Shown here: piece after piece, positions 7,000 to 12,862 of the stretch
Layout of the letters: every line of letters begins with the position of its first letter
Position numbering within the stretch: position 1 is the stretch's first letter
Assembly: GCA_002314595.1 (NCBI GenBank)
Contig: DCGP01000005.1
Span: 27,106-39,967 of the forward strand
DNA length: 12,862 nucleotides
Direction: 5' to 3'
From: Clostridiales bacterium UBA1775
GTDB taxonomy: Bacteria > Bacillota > Clostridia > Monoglobales > Firm-18
Made by a program: the position numbers and the translations under genes
Notes under the pieces: generated by a model
What the model was told of the DNA's origin: nothing
The model's input: only the letters and a program-made list of their open reading frames with translations
The model's database searches: none

Positions 7000-7875
7000 T
7001 TACACAGGTGTATTTATTGGCAAATCCAACAATTCAGGATTTGCAAGTAGTTTACGAAGTATTTTCATACTATTTGAATAATACATTCCGTCTGCAATTC
7101 TTTCGTCTATTGTAAGGCTTAAATTAACTGTTTCCTTCATTTGATATGTGCCATCTTCTGCAAATATAGGTGTCTTCTTCTTTTCGTCAATTACAACAAA
7201 CAATGAACCACTTCCCCAATTTGTTAAATGATGATAGCTTGCTTTTAATTTTATGCTTCCTAAATTGGAAATAAAAGCAGTTGTATGATATGGGTCAATT
7301 TTTAAAACAGATTTTGGAATTAAACTAAAAAATTCCATAACCCTTAAAAACCACCAAACAAAGCTAACTAAAAACCTTGGTAATTTCCCAACAATACTCA
7401 TAAAGCCTGTTGCTCCGTCCTGCTTTTCTTCCTTACGCACACCGTAAACAAAGCTTTTAATCTTTTCGTATATTTGGTCTATGGGCGATTTATCACTTTC
7501 GTCATCAATTCTGACTATGGCAAGTGCTTCCTCTGCCTTGTCTGTAAATTGTTTCTTTACAACAAAGGAAAATGAAATTTCATTACGTTCATAAAGCCTT
7601 TTGCCTGCATAAAAATAATTAAGCTTTGGTCTTAATTCAATAGTCTTTGCCAAAGACGCACAAATAACGTGAAATATTGTATACTTAAATTCAGGCGAGT
7701 TGGCATTTTTCTTTTCCAAGTATTTGTTAATTTCGGTTAAATCGACTGTTTCTGCTATAACTGCCTCGTTATCTGCCCTATTAGGCATTATAAATGGTAG
7801 AAAAACGTGCATTGGGTCTGTATTTCTAACACGATAGCCATCGGGTCTATCACCAAATTTCTTTTTCCTTTTCAT
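7000..7875 (-). CDS. Stand-alone 2-oxoacid dehydrogenase E2-type acyltransferase-like protein
   Basis: A 291-residue protein corresponding to the catalytic (CAT-fold) domain of E2 acyltransferases, with no lipoyl domain or peripheral-subunit-binding domain in front. Recognisable segments: FKYTIFHVICASLAKTIELRP at about 63-83, RNEISFSFVVKKQF at 97-110, DPYHTTAFISNLGSIKLKASYHHLTNWGS around 194-222 (read in parts) and the C-terminal NLSLTIDERIADGMYYS. The catalytic HxxxDG motif of the fold appears as DERIADG (257-263): Asp262-Gly263 are kept but the expected His is Glu258, so classical CoA-acyl transfer is doubtful. I recall similar stand-alone proteins in Clostridia annotated as 'E2', with no proven role. 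A strong promoter drives it, and a seven-G tract serves as SD. It is probably co-transcribed with the PAP2 gene; a lipid-related role is only a guess from that. Confidence 0.75.
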   Translation of the reverse strand: MKRKKKFGDRPDGYRVRNTDPMHVFLPFIMPNRADNEAVIAETVDLTEINKYLEKKNANSPEFKYTIFHVICASLAKTIELRPKLNYFYAGKRLYERNEISFSFVVKKQFTDKAEEALAIVRIDDESDKSPIDQIYEKIKSFVYGVRKEEKQDGATGFMSIVGKLPRFLVSFVWWFLRVMEFFSLIPKSVLKIDPYHTTAFISNLGSIKLKASYHHLTNWGSGSLFVVIDEKKKTPIFAEDGTYQMKETVNLSLTIDERIADGMYYSNSMKILRKLLANPELLDLPINTPV

Positions 7876-7880
7876 AAAAT

Positions 7881-7887
7881 CCCCCCC
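7881..7887 (-). promoter_or_regulatory. Homopolymeric G7 ribosome binding site
   Basis: On the minus strand a run of seven G lies 5 bases before the ATG of the E2-like gene and is the only SD candidate there. Other genes in the window use GGAGG, AGAGG or GGGAG types. Confidence 0.6.
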
Positions 7888-7907
7888 AAATGTGTAAGGC
7901 TAACTTA

Positions 7908-7936
7908 ATTCTACCATATTCGCTTTTTATTGTCAA
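7908..7936 (-). promoter_or_regulatory. Strong sigma-A promoter for the E2-like/PAP2 unit
   Basis: Minus strand: consensus TTGACA (7931-7936), 17-base spacer, TAGAAT (7908-7913) preceded by TGG (extended -10). This is the best promoter match in the window. The transcription start near 7901 gives a leader of about 25 bases. Confidence 0.8.
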
Positions 7937-7944
7937 TTTAATAT

Positions 7945-7978
7945 AAAAAACGATAAGGAATTGTAACCTTATCGTTTT
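7945..7978 (-). terminator. Intrinsic terminator of the dehydrogenase-fumarase operon
   Basis: A 12-bp perfect stem, AAAACGATAAGG (7947-7958) with CCTTATCGTTTT (7967-7978), and an 8-base loop; on the minus strand it runs into T residues (A-run at 7945-7950 on the plus strand). It starts 6 bases after the fumarase stop codon and separates this operon from the next promoter. Confidence 0.88.
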
Positions 7979-7983
7979 GTTAT

Positions 7984-9348
7984 TTATACCATTTTTTCCG
8001 GATGGAATACTTCGTCAAATTTTTCTTCTGTTAAAAACCCTAATTCTACACAAGCCTGTTTCAAAGAAATATTGTCTTTATATGCTTTTTTAGCAGTTTT
8101 TGCTGCGTTATCATAGCCTATATACGGATTAAGCGCTGTTACAAGCATTAAAGAATTGTGCAAATTATGTGCCATTTTTTCTTTGTCTGCAACAATACCA
8201 CATACACAGTTGTCATTAAATGAGTTGATGCCATCTGTTAACAGCCTTACTGATTGCAAAAAGTTATATATACAAACAGGCATAAATACATTAAGTTCAA
8301 AGTTGCCCTGAGATGCAGCCATACCAACAGCCACATCATTTGCCATAACTTGAACTGCAACCATTGTCATAGCCTCACACTGTGTTGGATTGACCTTGCC
8401 CGGCATAATAGAGCTTCCCGGCTCGTTTTCAGGTATTCGAATTTCCCCTAAGCCGTCCCTTGGCCCACTTGCAAGCCATCTAATGTCATTTGCAATCTTC
8501 ATTAGGTTTGCTGCAAGTGCCTTTAATGCTCCATGAGCAAATACTAAGTCGTCCTTTGAGGTAAGGGCGTGGAACTTATTTTCTGCAGTAACAAAGTCCT
8601 TGCCTGTTATCTTTGAAACTGCATTCGCAACCTCTTTACCAAATTCCTTTGGGGCATTTAAGCCTGTACCAACCGCAGTGCCTCCAAGTGCTAATTCTTT
8701 AAGACCTGGCAATGCTAATTTCAACATTTCCTTTGTCTTTTCTATCATATTCCTCCAACCACTAATTTCTTGGGAAAATTTAATAGGTGTTGCATCTTGC
8801 AAATGAGTTCTCCCACTTTTAACAATTTCATCATTTTCCTTTTCAAGAGTTTTAAATGTGTTAATAAGCTTATCCATTGCAGGAAACAAGCTATCCTCTA
8901 TGCCTATTACGGCAGAAATATGCATTGCAGTCGGAAAAGTGTCGTTAGAGCTTTGAGACATATTAACATGGTCATTTGGGTGAAGCAGATTTTTTCTGCA
9001 AATTTCATTCCCTCGATTAGCAATAACCTCATTGACATTCATATTAGACTGTGTGCCACTACCCGTTTGCCAAACAACAAGTGGAAAGTGGTCATTTAGA
9101 TTGCCTGAAATAACCTCATCACAGGCATCTAAAATAACTTGTAGCTTTTCATCATCTAATTTGCCGAGCTTATTATTTGCCATTGCTGCAGCTTTTTTTA
9201 ATATGCCAAATGCGTGAGTAATTTCCCTTGGCATAACTTCTCCACCGATTTTAAAGTTTTGAAAGCTCCTTTGAGTTTGAGCACCCCAATATTTATCTGA
9301 CGGCACCTTCATTTCACCCATAGAGTCTTTTTCTATGCGATATTCCAT
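7984..9348 (-). CDS. fumC: Class II fumarate hydratase (fumarase C)
   Basis: Reversible hydration of fumarate to L-malate in the cytoplasm. The protein has 454 residues, full length for oxygen-stable, iron-independent class II fumarases. Signatures: WQTGSGTQSNMNVNEV at 93-108, SSNDTFPTAMH at 133-143, SGRTHLQDATP at 178-188 with the catalytic His182, and the mobile-loop signature GSSIMPGKVNPTQ at 311-323 with catalytic Ser312. The whole length matches FumC rather than aspartase or argininosuccinate lyase (TGSGTQSNMN and GRTHLQDATP are fumarase-type), though aspartate ammonia-lyase is a relative. A GGAGG site lies 8 bases before the ATG, and the gene starts 18 bases after the dehydrogenase stop, so both come from one transcript. 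A class II enzyme is notable because many strict anaerobes of this group use the iron-sulfur class I fumarase. Confidence 0.95.
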   Translation of the reverse strand: MEYRIEKDSMGEMKVPSDKYWGAQTQRSFQNFKIGGEVMPREITHAFGILKKAAAMANNKLGKLDDEKLQVILDACDEVISGNLNDHFPLVVWQTGSGTQSNMNVNEVIANRGNEICRKNLLHPNDHVNMSQSSNDTFPTAMHISAVIGIEDSLFPAMDKLINTFKTLEKENDEIVKSGRTHLQDATPIKFSQEISGWRNMIEKTKEMLKLALPGLKELALGGTAVGTGLNAPKEFGKEVANAVSKITGKDFVTAENKFHALTSKDDLVFAHGALKALAANLMKIANDIRWLASGPRDGLGEIRIPENEPGSSIMPGKVNPTQCEAMTMVAVQVMANDVAVGMAASQGNFELNVFMPVCIYNFLQSVRLLTDGINSFNDNCVCGIVADKEKMAHNLHNSLMLVTALNPYIGYDNAAKTAKKAYKDNISLKQACVELGFLTEEKFDEVFHPEKMV

Positions 9349-9366
9349 ATCAATATCCTCCGATTG

Positions 9367-10314
9367 TTAAAAATTGATGCTATTTAAAACTGTCTTTATC
9401 TTTTCGGCACTTTCACGATATTTTTTTATTTCTTCCTCTGTAAGCGTCAAATTAACCTTACCACTAACTCCTGATGAATTTATAATAGATAAAGAACTAA
9501 TACATACATCATCTATTCCATATTCGTTGTGCATCATTGTTGACAAGGTAAGTGTTGTGTCAAGTCCACTGAAAATACAAGAGCAAATTTGACATATACA
9601 AGTTGAAATTGCATAGTATGTTGCGCCTTTTCTTTCAATAATAATTCCACCTGACCTTTTAACAGACTCCGCCATTCTGTCAAAGTCAAACTTATTTGAA
9701 TGTGTGTCCTTGTAGGCAACTGCTTCCCAATATTTTTCAATTGGCACACTTGCAACAGTAGCAACTGACCAAGGAATAAATGACGAATCCCCATGTTCCC
9801 CAAGCACACAGGCATGAACATTTAAGGGGCTTATTTTATAAAGCTCTGCAATCTTTGCACGCAACCTTGATGTGTCCAAAATTGTACCTGTGCCCATAAC
9901 TTGATTTTCAGGCAAACCTGAATATTTAATAAATGCGTAAGTTAACACGTCAACAGGATTACTTACTATTATATATATTGCATTTGGTGCATATTTAACA
10001 ATATTATTTGCAATATCCTTTATAATATCAACATTTGTTTGTGCAAGTTCAAGTCTTGTTTGACCGGGCTTACGTGGCATACCTGACGTAATAACTACAA
10101 TGTCAGAATCAACTGCATCTTCATATTCCCCTGCGTATATTTTAACAGGCTTACAGTATGGCGTACCTTGGTCTATATCCATAGCCTCGCCTAATGCCTT
10201 TGCCTTGTTTATATCTATTAAAACAATTTCTGAGGCAATGCCCCTTGTAACCATTGTGTATGCTGTTGTTGCGCCTACACTTCCTGCACCTATTATTGTA
10301 ACCTTATGTGCCAT
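9367..10314 (-). CDS. L-lactate/malate dehydrogenase family enzyme (LDH-like with Arg at position 102)
   Basis: NAD-dependent 2-hydroxyacid dehydrogenase, 315 residues, full length. The N-terminal Rossmann motif is IIGAGSVGATTAY (GxGxxG, 9-14); SNPVDVLTY is at 118-126; the catalytic pair is Asp147 and His174 (LGEHGDS at 171-177), with substrate-binding Arg150 and coenzyme-loop Arg87; Thr232 is in KGATYYAIS. LGEHGDS, KGATYY and MMHNEYGIDD place it with bacterial L-LDHs. However, the residue that decides LDH versus MDH (position 102 of the common numbering, Gln in LDH) is Arg81 in GMPRKPGQTR (codon at 10072-10074), the malate dehydrogenase state. With fumarase as the next gene, oxaloacetate/malate is a likely substrate pair. 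I leave the symbol blank because ldh or mdh cannot be decided. A second oddity is a cysteine-rich helix, CICQICSC at 239-246. GGGAGGT lies 7 bases before the ATG. Confidence 0.9.
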   Translation of the reverse strand: MAHKVTIIGAGSVGATTAYTMVTRGIASEIVLIDINKAKALGEAMDIDQGTPYCKPVKIYAGEYEDAVDSDIVVITSGMPRKPGQTRLELAQTNVDIIKDIANNIVKYAPNAIYIIVSNPVDVLTYAFIKYSGLPENQVMGTGTILDTSRLRAKIAELYKISPLNVHACVLGEHGDSSFIPWSVATVASVPIEKYWEAVAYKDTHSNKFDFDRMAESVKRSGGIIIERKGATYYAISTCICQICSCIFSGLDTTLTLSTMMHNEYGIDDVCISSLSIINSSGVSGKVNLTLTEEEIKKYRESAEKIKTVLNSINF

Positions 10315-10336
10315 CTGTTTTACCTCCCACGGAAAA

Positions 10337-10354
10337 TTGACAATACTTTAACAA
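10337..10354 (-). promoter_or_regulatory. Rex-like redox operator in the dehydrogenase leader
   Basis: The plus strand reads TTGACAA-TACT-TTAACAA. Against the clostridial Rex consensus TTGTTAA-N4-TTAACAA, one half is perfect and the other matches 5 of 7. It lies 22-40 bases before the ATG and downstream of the predicted transcription start, where a repressor could act as a roadblock. Rex senses NADH/NAD and commonly controls lactate dehydrogenase genes in Firmicutes; no rex gene is in the window. Confidence 0.45.
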
Positions 10355-10403
10355 TGTGTATATAAAAACTTATCCATTATTACATATTACTCTATTGTTT
10401 AGC

Positions 10404-10432
10404 ATTATACCACACAAATATCTTGATTGCAA
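10404..10432 (-). promoter_or_regulatory. Sigma-A promoter of the dehydrogenase-fumarase operon
   Basis: Minus strand: TTGCAA (10427-10432), 17-base spacer, consensus TATAAT (10404-10409) preceded by TGG. The transcription start near 10397 gives a leader of about 80 bases that contains the Rex-like box at 10337-10354. Confidence 0.7.
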
Positions 10433-10459
10433 GAAATATATTTAATAATTAACAAATTT

Positions 10460-10489
10460 TTGCCAATAATTTCATATTTTTATTATTAT
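10460..10489 (+). promoter_or_regulatory. Candidate promoter of the phage-tail-type gene pair
   Basis: TTGCCA (10460-10465), an 18-base spacer, and TATTAT (10484-10489); an overlapping TATAAT at 10487-10492 has no good -35 at normal distance. The surrounding DNA is almost pure A/T, so chance matches are easy. A palindrome at 10499-10510 lies just downstream. Confidence 0.35.
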
Positions 10490-10498
10490 AATTAAAAA

Positions 10499-10510
10499 TG
10501 TATCGATACA
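10499..10510. promoter_or_regulatory. 12-bp perfect palindrome, possible operator
   Basis: TGTATCGATACA is a perfect inverted repeat located just downstream of the candidate -10 boxes and 22 bases before the ATG of the fibre gene. The position fits a repressor site; the binding protein is unknown. Confidence 0.35.
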
Positions 10511-10532
10511 ATAATTAAAAAGAGGTGAAAAA

Positions 10533-11702
10533 ATGAAATCAGTAAATGTCAAATACGACCGGTATGGTAAGATTGTTCAAATAACCGACCAATATGTTCA
10601 CTATGAACAAGAAAATGATTCGCTTACAATTAGTGCAGAATTTACAACAGATAAATCCGTCAGAGCATATATAAAAGCATCTAACGGAAATTCTACGGTG
10701 TTAAACGCAACAGCAAGCAACAATATTTACAGTATTACCATTCCTGACGATTATATGTCCAAAGGAACGTTGAATGTAGGCTTTGAAATATATGATTCAA
10801 ACGGATATATTGAAAGGTTAGAACCTTTAAAGCTTTACATTGAAAGCTTTGTAACACTTGGTACAAGTAATACTGAAAATATATATGTAGTAACTGTAAA
10901 CGTTGGTACGGTTACAACACTTGAAAGTAATCAAAATGCTACTGTTCAAAATGTAGGAACTGCAAAGGATATGATTTTGAACTTTGGTATTCCAAAGGGT
11001 ATTAAAGGTGATACAGGTAGCACAGGGCCTCAAGGACCAAAGGGAGACAAAGGAGATACAGGCAACACAGGGTCTCAAGGGCCAAAGGGAGACAAAGGAG
11101 ATACAGGTAACACAGGGCCTCAAGGGCCTGCCGGAACAACTGACTATAATAATTTAATTAACAAGCCGACAATTCCTACTAAAACAAGTGATTTGGAAAA
11201 TGATAATTACTTTGCAGAAGATGAATGCTATACCCACACCGACAACAACTACACAAATGCTGACAAAACCTATGTTGGACAAATACCTAACAAAGCAAAT
11301 AAAGCACATATTTACAGCATTCCATCTTATGTAACAAGCGATGAATTAACTTTGTCGGATTGGAACAACTATATTTGCCACTATTCCCTTGCAATGGTAT
11401 CATTTAGTATATATATTCCAAATGGTACTTATCCTGAGGACTATGTTATGGAATTTTGCTTTAATTCAGGGGCAACACCTACGGAAATAAGCTACTCTGC
11501 AAACGGAATAATTAACTGGGTTGGAACTGACTGTACCTTGGAAACTGTTGGAAATAACAAATACAGTGTTTTTACTCCGTCTGCTAATACCCGATATGAC
11601 GTTTTGGTTTATTTTAACGGCAAGACATTTGTGGGGCTTGTAAACGGTTTTGAAGAAGCAACTGCATCAAATTATGTTGAGCCTGTGTATGATGGGGAGT
11701 AG
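10533..11702 (+). CDS. Phage-tail-type fibre protein with collagen-like repeats
   Basis: A 389-residue protein without signal peptide or membrane segment. Residues 1-108 resemble a BppU-type N-terminal domain of baseplate upper proteins (beta-rich, with LTISAEFTTD and LNVGFEIYDSNGYIE, then LEPLKLYIESF). Residues about 118-156 carry the tail-fibre linker VGTVTTLESNQNATVQNVG followed by DMILNFGIPKG. Residues 156-201 are uninterrupted Gly-X-Y triplets (15 triplets plus a final Gly), expected to form a collagen-like trimeric shaft. TTDYNNLINKPTIPTKTSDL (202-221) is a peptide I recall from many phage structural proteins. The remaining C-terminal region (240-389) is an unrecognised, probably beta-rich head. 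AGAGGTG lies 5 bases before the ATG. The second tail-type gene starts 5 bases after its stop. It may be a prophage tail fibre or a domesticated surface/tail-like component; the window does not decide. Confidence 0.8.
   Translation: MKSVNVKYDRYGKIVQITDQYVHYEQENDSLTISAEFTTDKSVRAYIKASNGNSTVLNATASNNIYSITIPDDYMSKGTLNVGFEIYDSNGYIERLEPLKLYIESFVTLGTSNTENIYVVTVNVGTVTTLESNQNATVQNVGTAKDMILNFGIPKGIKGDTGSTGPQGPKGDKGDTGNTGSQGPKGDKGDTGNTGPQGPAGTTDYNNLINKPTIPTKTSDLENDNYFAEDECYTHTDNNYTNADKTYVGQIPNKANKAHIYSIPSYVTSDELTLSDWNNYICHYSLAMVSFSIYIPNGTYPEDYVMEFCFNSGATPTEISYSANGIINWVGTDCTLETVGNNKYSVFTPSANTRYDVLVYFNGKTFVGLVNGFEEATASNYVEPVYDGE
11007..11135 (+). repeat. 45-bp tandem repeat encoding collagen-like GXY units
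   Basis: Two full copies (11007-11051, 11052-11096) and a partial third (11097-11135) encode the unit GDTGxTGxQGPKGDK. Copies differ by a few substitutions, several of them changing residues (S/N, P/S). In-frame 45-bp units can change number by slippage without breaking the reading frame. Confidence 0.9.
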
Positions 11703-11707
11703 GTTTT

Positions 11708-12766
11708 ATGAATTATTTTGCAAATAAAATGAAAATGATGATGGTACTTGCAAGTGAAAAGCTAAGTACAGCAAGTGGTTACCCCATAACTATTCAAAAT
11801 TCTGCAGGAAAAAGGCTAAAACAATATAAAATATACGGAAACTGTCAACAAATTGGAGCACCTACACCGAGCAATCCTATTGATGCAAATGGCGTTGGTG
11901 ATTTAGTAACAAGTGGTGAACATCAAGGAAAATACAAAATTCCTGTATGTATTGCAGATAGTACAGAAGCCGTTGTATTACCAACTGAATATCAACAAGT
12001 TGAATATATTGAAACGAGTGGAACACAGTATATAAATTTAGGTCTAAAACCTATTTCAAATACAAAAGTAGAAATAGTATCTCACGGAGCAAGAACAACA
12101 AGTAACGCTTTATTTGGTTCAAGGCTTTTATCAACTACGACAACAAGATTTATCTTGTTCAATCGAAACAATGAAGGAATACAAAATATAGCACCACAAT
12201 TTTCGTCAAATAATGCAGTATCTTATAACACAAGTTATACTGATTTTGTAAAAATAGTTTTAGATAAAACAGGTTGTTATGTTAATGATACTAACCTTGT
12301 TACATATTCAACACAGACTATTAGTGGAACAACCTATGATTTATATTTGTTTACATTTAATGAAGGTGGAACTCCTGATAGTAGATATTTTATCGGTAAA
12401 ACAAAATACTGTAAAATTTGGGAAAACGGTGTGTTAGTAAGAAATATGATACCTTGTTATCGCAAGAGTGATAATGTAATCGGAATGTATGATACAGTAA
12501 ATGGAGTATTTTATACAAATCAAGGTACCGGAACATTTGCAAAAGGAAGCAACATTACAGCACCTATGGTTACTAATATTTATCTTGATGAACAGTTGGC
12601 AAACATAAATGACTATATAGATTATAAAAATCAAAAGATTGTAATAAACGGCACCGAAACCTCTGTTACTTTACCTCAAATATCTACTTTAACGGGCAAA
12701 AACGTTATTTCGGTTAATACAACTGTCAAGCCTTCCAATATGGAAGTTACCTATTATAAAAAATAA
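11708..12766 (+). CDS. Phage-tail-type mosaic protein with LamG-like module
   Basis: A 352-residue protein, no signal peptide. Residues about 40-82 (YKIYGNCQQIGAPTPSNPI, then GDLVTSGEHQGKYKIPVCI) and about 289-309 (TNIYLDEQLANINDYIDYK) are the framework I recall from Firmicutes phage tail proteins. Between them, residues 91-280 form a concanavalin/LamG-like module beginning LPTEYQQVEYIETSGTQYI, with FIGKTKYCKIWENGVLVRN and the closing IGMYDTVNGVFYTNQGTGTF, a type seen in gut phage tail and adhesion proteins. The C-terminal NTTVKPSNMEVTYYKK is also tail-protein-like. The module probably binds carbohydrate or a receptor. An SD (GGGGAG) lies at the end of the preceding gene, whose stop is 5 bases upstream, so the two genes are likely translated from one transcript. 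Functional assignment is from pattern memory, not search. Confidence 0.75.
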   Translation: MNYFANKMKMMMVLASEKLSTASGYPITIQNSAGKRLKQYKIYGNCQQIGAPTPSNPIDANGVGDLVTSGEHQGKYKIPVCIADSTEAVVLPTEYQQVEYIETSGTQYINLGLKPISNTKVEIVSHGARTTSNALFGSRLLSTTTTRFILFNRNNEGIQNIAPQFSSNNAVSYNTSYTDFVKIVLDKTGCYVNDTNLVTYSTQTISGTTYDLYLFTFNEGGTPDSRYFIGKTKYCKIWENGVLVRNMIPCYRKSDNVIGMYDTVNGVFYTNQGTGTFAKGSNITAPMVTNIYLDEQLANINDYIDYKNQKIVINGTETSVTLPQISTLTGKNVISVNTTVKPSNMEVTYYKK

Positions 12767-12782
12767 GTCCAGCTAAGAATTG

Positions 12783-12860
12783 TCAATAGAAAAAACGAAA
12801 AAAATCAATAATTTCTTGTTCTAATTCAGGGCATGGCAAATAAGCCTTAAGAGAAACACT
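12783..12860 (-). CDS. Possible C-terminal end of an ORF entering from the right edge
   Basis: One minus-strand frame stays open for 25 codons from the edge to a TGA at 12783-12785, ending LPCPELEQEIIDFFRFFY. The composition looks protein-like (acidic helix, aromatic end), but 25 open codons are easily reached by chance. If real, it converges on the tail-type gene with a 16-base gap. No family is recognised. Otherwise the stretch 12767-12862 shows nothing; no terminator hairpin for the tail pair is visible. Confidence 0.2.
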   Translation of the reverse strand, partial: SVSLKAYLPCPELEQEIIDFFRFFY

Positions 12861-12862
12861 CA

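Noticed and set aside
10317..10532. tRNA, riboswitch or attachment site in the divergent spacer
   Set aside because: Apart from the promoters, the Rex-like box and the palindrome, the spacer is plain A/T-rich DNA; no cloverleaf, long hairpin or duplicated edge was found by eye.
10827..11123. Cysteine-rich minus-strand ORF (98 aa) opposite the collagen repeats
   Set aside because: It is the antisense shadow of the GXY repeat; its own repeat (RPC, CISFVSLW) merely mirrors the coding strand, and it has no ribosome site.
11007..11135. CRISPR array
   Set aside because: The direct repeats are contiguous 45-bp coding units for GXY triplets, with no unique spacers.
11708..12862. Diversity-generating retroelement target
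   Set aside because: No template repeat, reverse transcriptase or C-type lectin variable region is visible, and too little sequence follows the gene to judge.

Overview
The window looks like a chromosome segment of an AT-rich, low-GC Gram-positive anaerobe, most likely a Clostridia gut-type bacterium. The basis is the strong AGGAGG-like ribosome binding sites, sigma-A type promoters with TG-extended -10 boxes, the ddl / DUF1934 / argS gene order (DUF1934 next to argS is also the Bacillus ywiB-argS arrangement), and protein sequences of Firmicutes flavour. The genus cannot be named from the sequence.

Left block (1-4336, minus strand): a five-gene operon read leftwards from a promoter near 4377-4405: D-Ala-D-Ala ligase family enzyme (ddl), DUF1934/YwiB protein, arginyl-tRNA synthetase (argS), a secreted protein of unknown function, and the N-terminal part of a secreted S41/PDZ processing protease that runs off the left edge. 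Spacers are 5 to 14 bases, so co-transcription is very likely. Divergently, at 4472-6055 on the plus strand, lies a B12-binding-domain radical SAM protein.

Middle block (6052-10314, minus strand): two transcription units. The first (promoter about 7908-7936) encodes a stand-alone E2-type acyltransferase-like protein and a PAP2 membrane phosphatase; it ends tail-to-tail with the radical SAM gene in a hairpin that contains both stop codons. The second (promoter about 10404-10432, with a Rex-like box in the leader) encodes an L-lactate/malate dehydrogenase family enzyme and a class II fumarase, closed by a clear terminator.

Right block (10533-12862, plus strand): two adjacent phage-tail-type structural genes, a BppU-like/collagen-repeat fibre protein and a mosaic tail protein carrying a LamG-like module, with their own promoter region and no other recognisable phage gene inside the window. 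The last 96 bases hold only a possible minus-strand ORF end.

The best second-look items are residue-level. The Ddl has Phe in place of the Tyr that restricts the family to D-Ala-D-Ala (EFYDF motif), the signature associated with D-Ala-D-Lac ligases of intrinsically vancomycin-resistant lactic acid bacteria. The 'lactate dehydrogenase' carries Arg at the substrate-discriminating position 102, as malate dehydrogenases do, and sits in an operon with fumarase. No clearly new multi-gene system is visible in this window.
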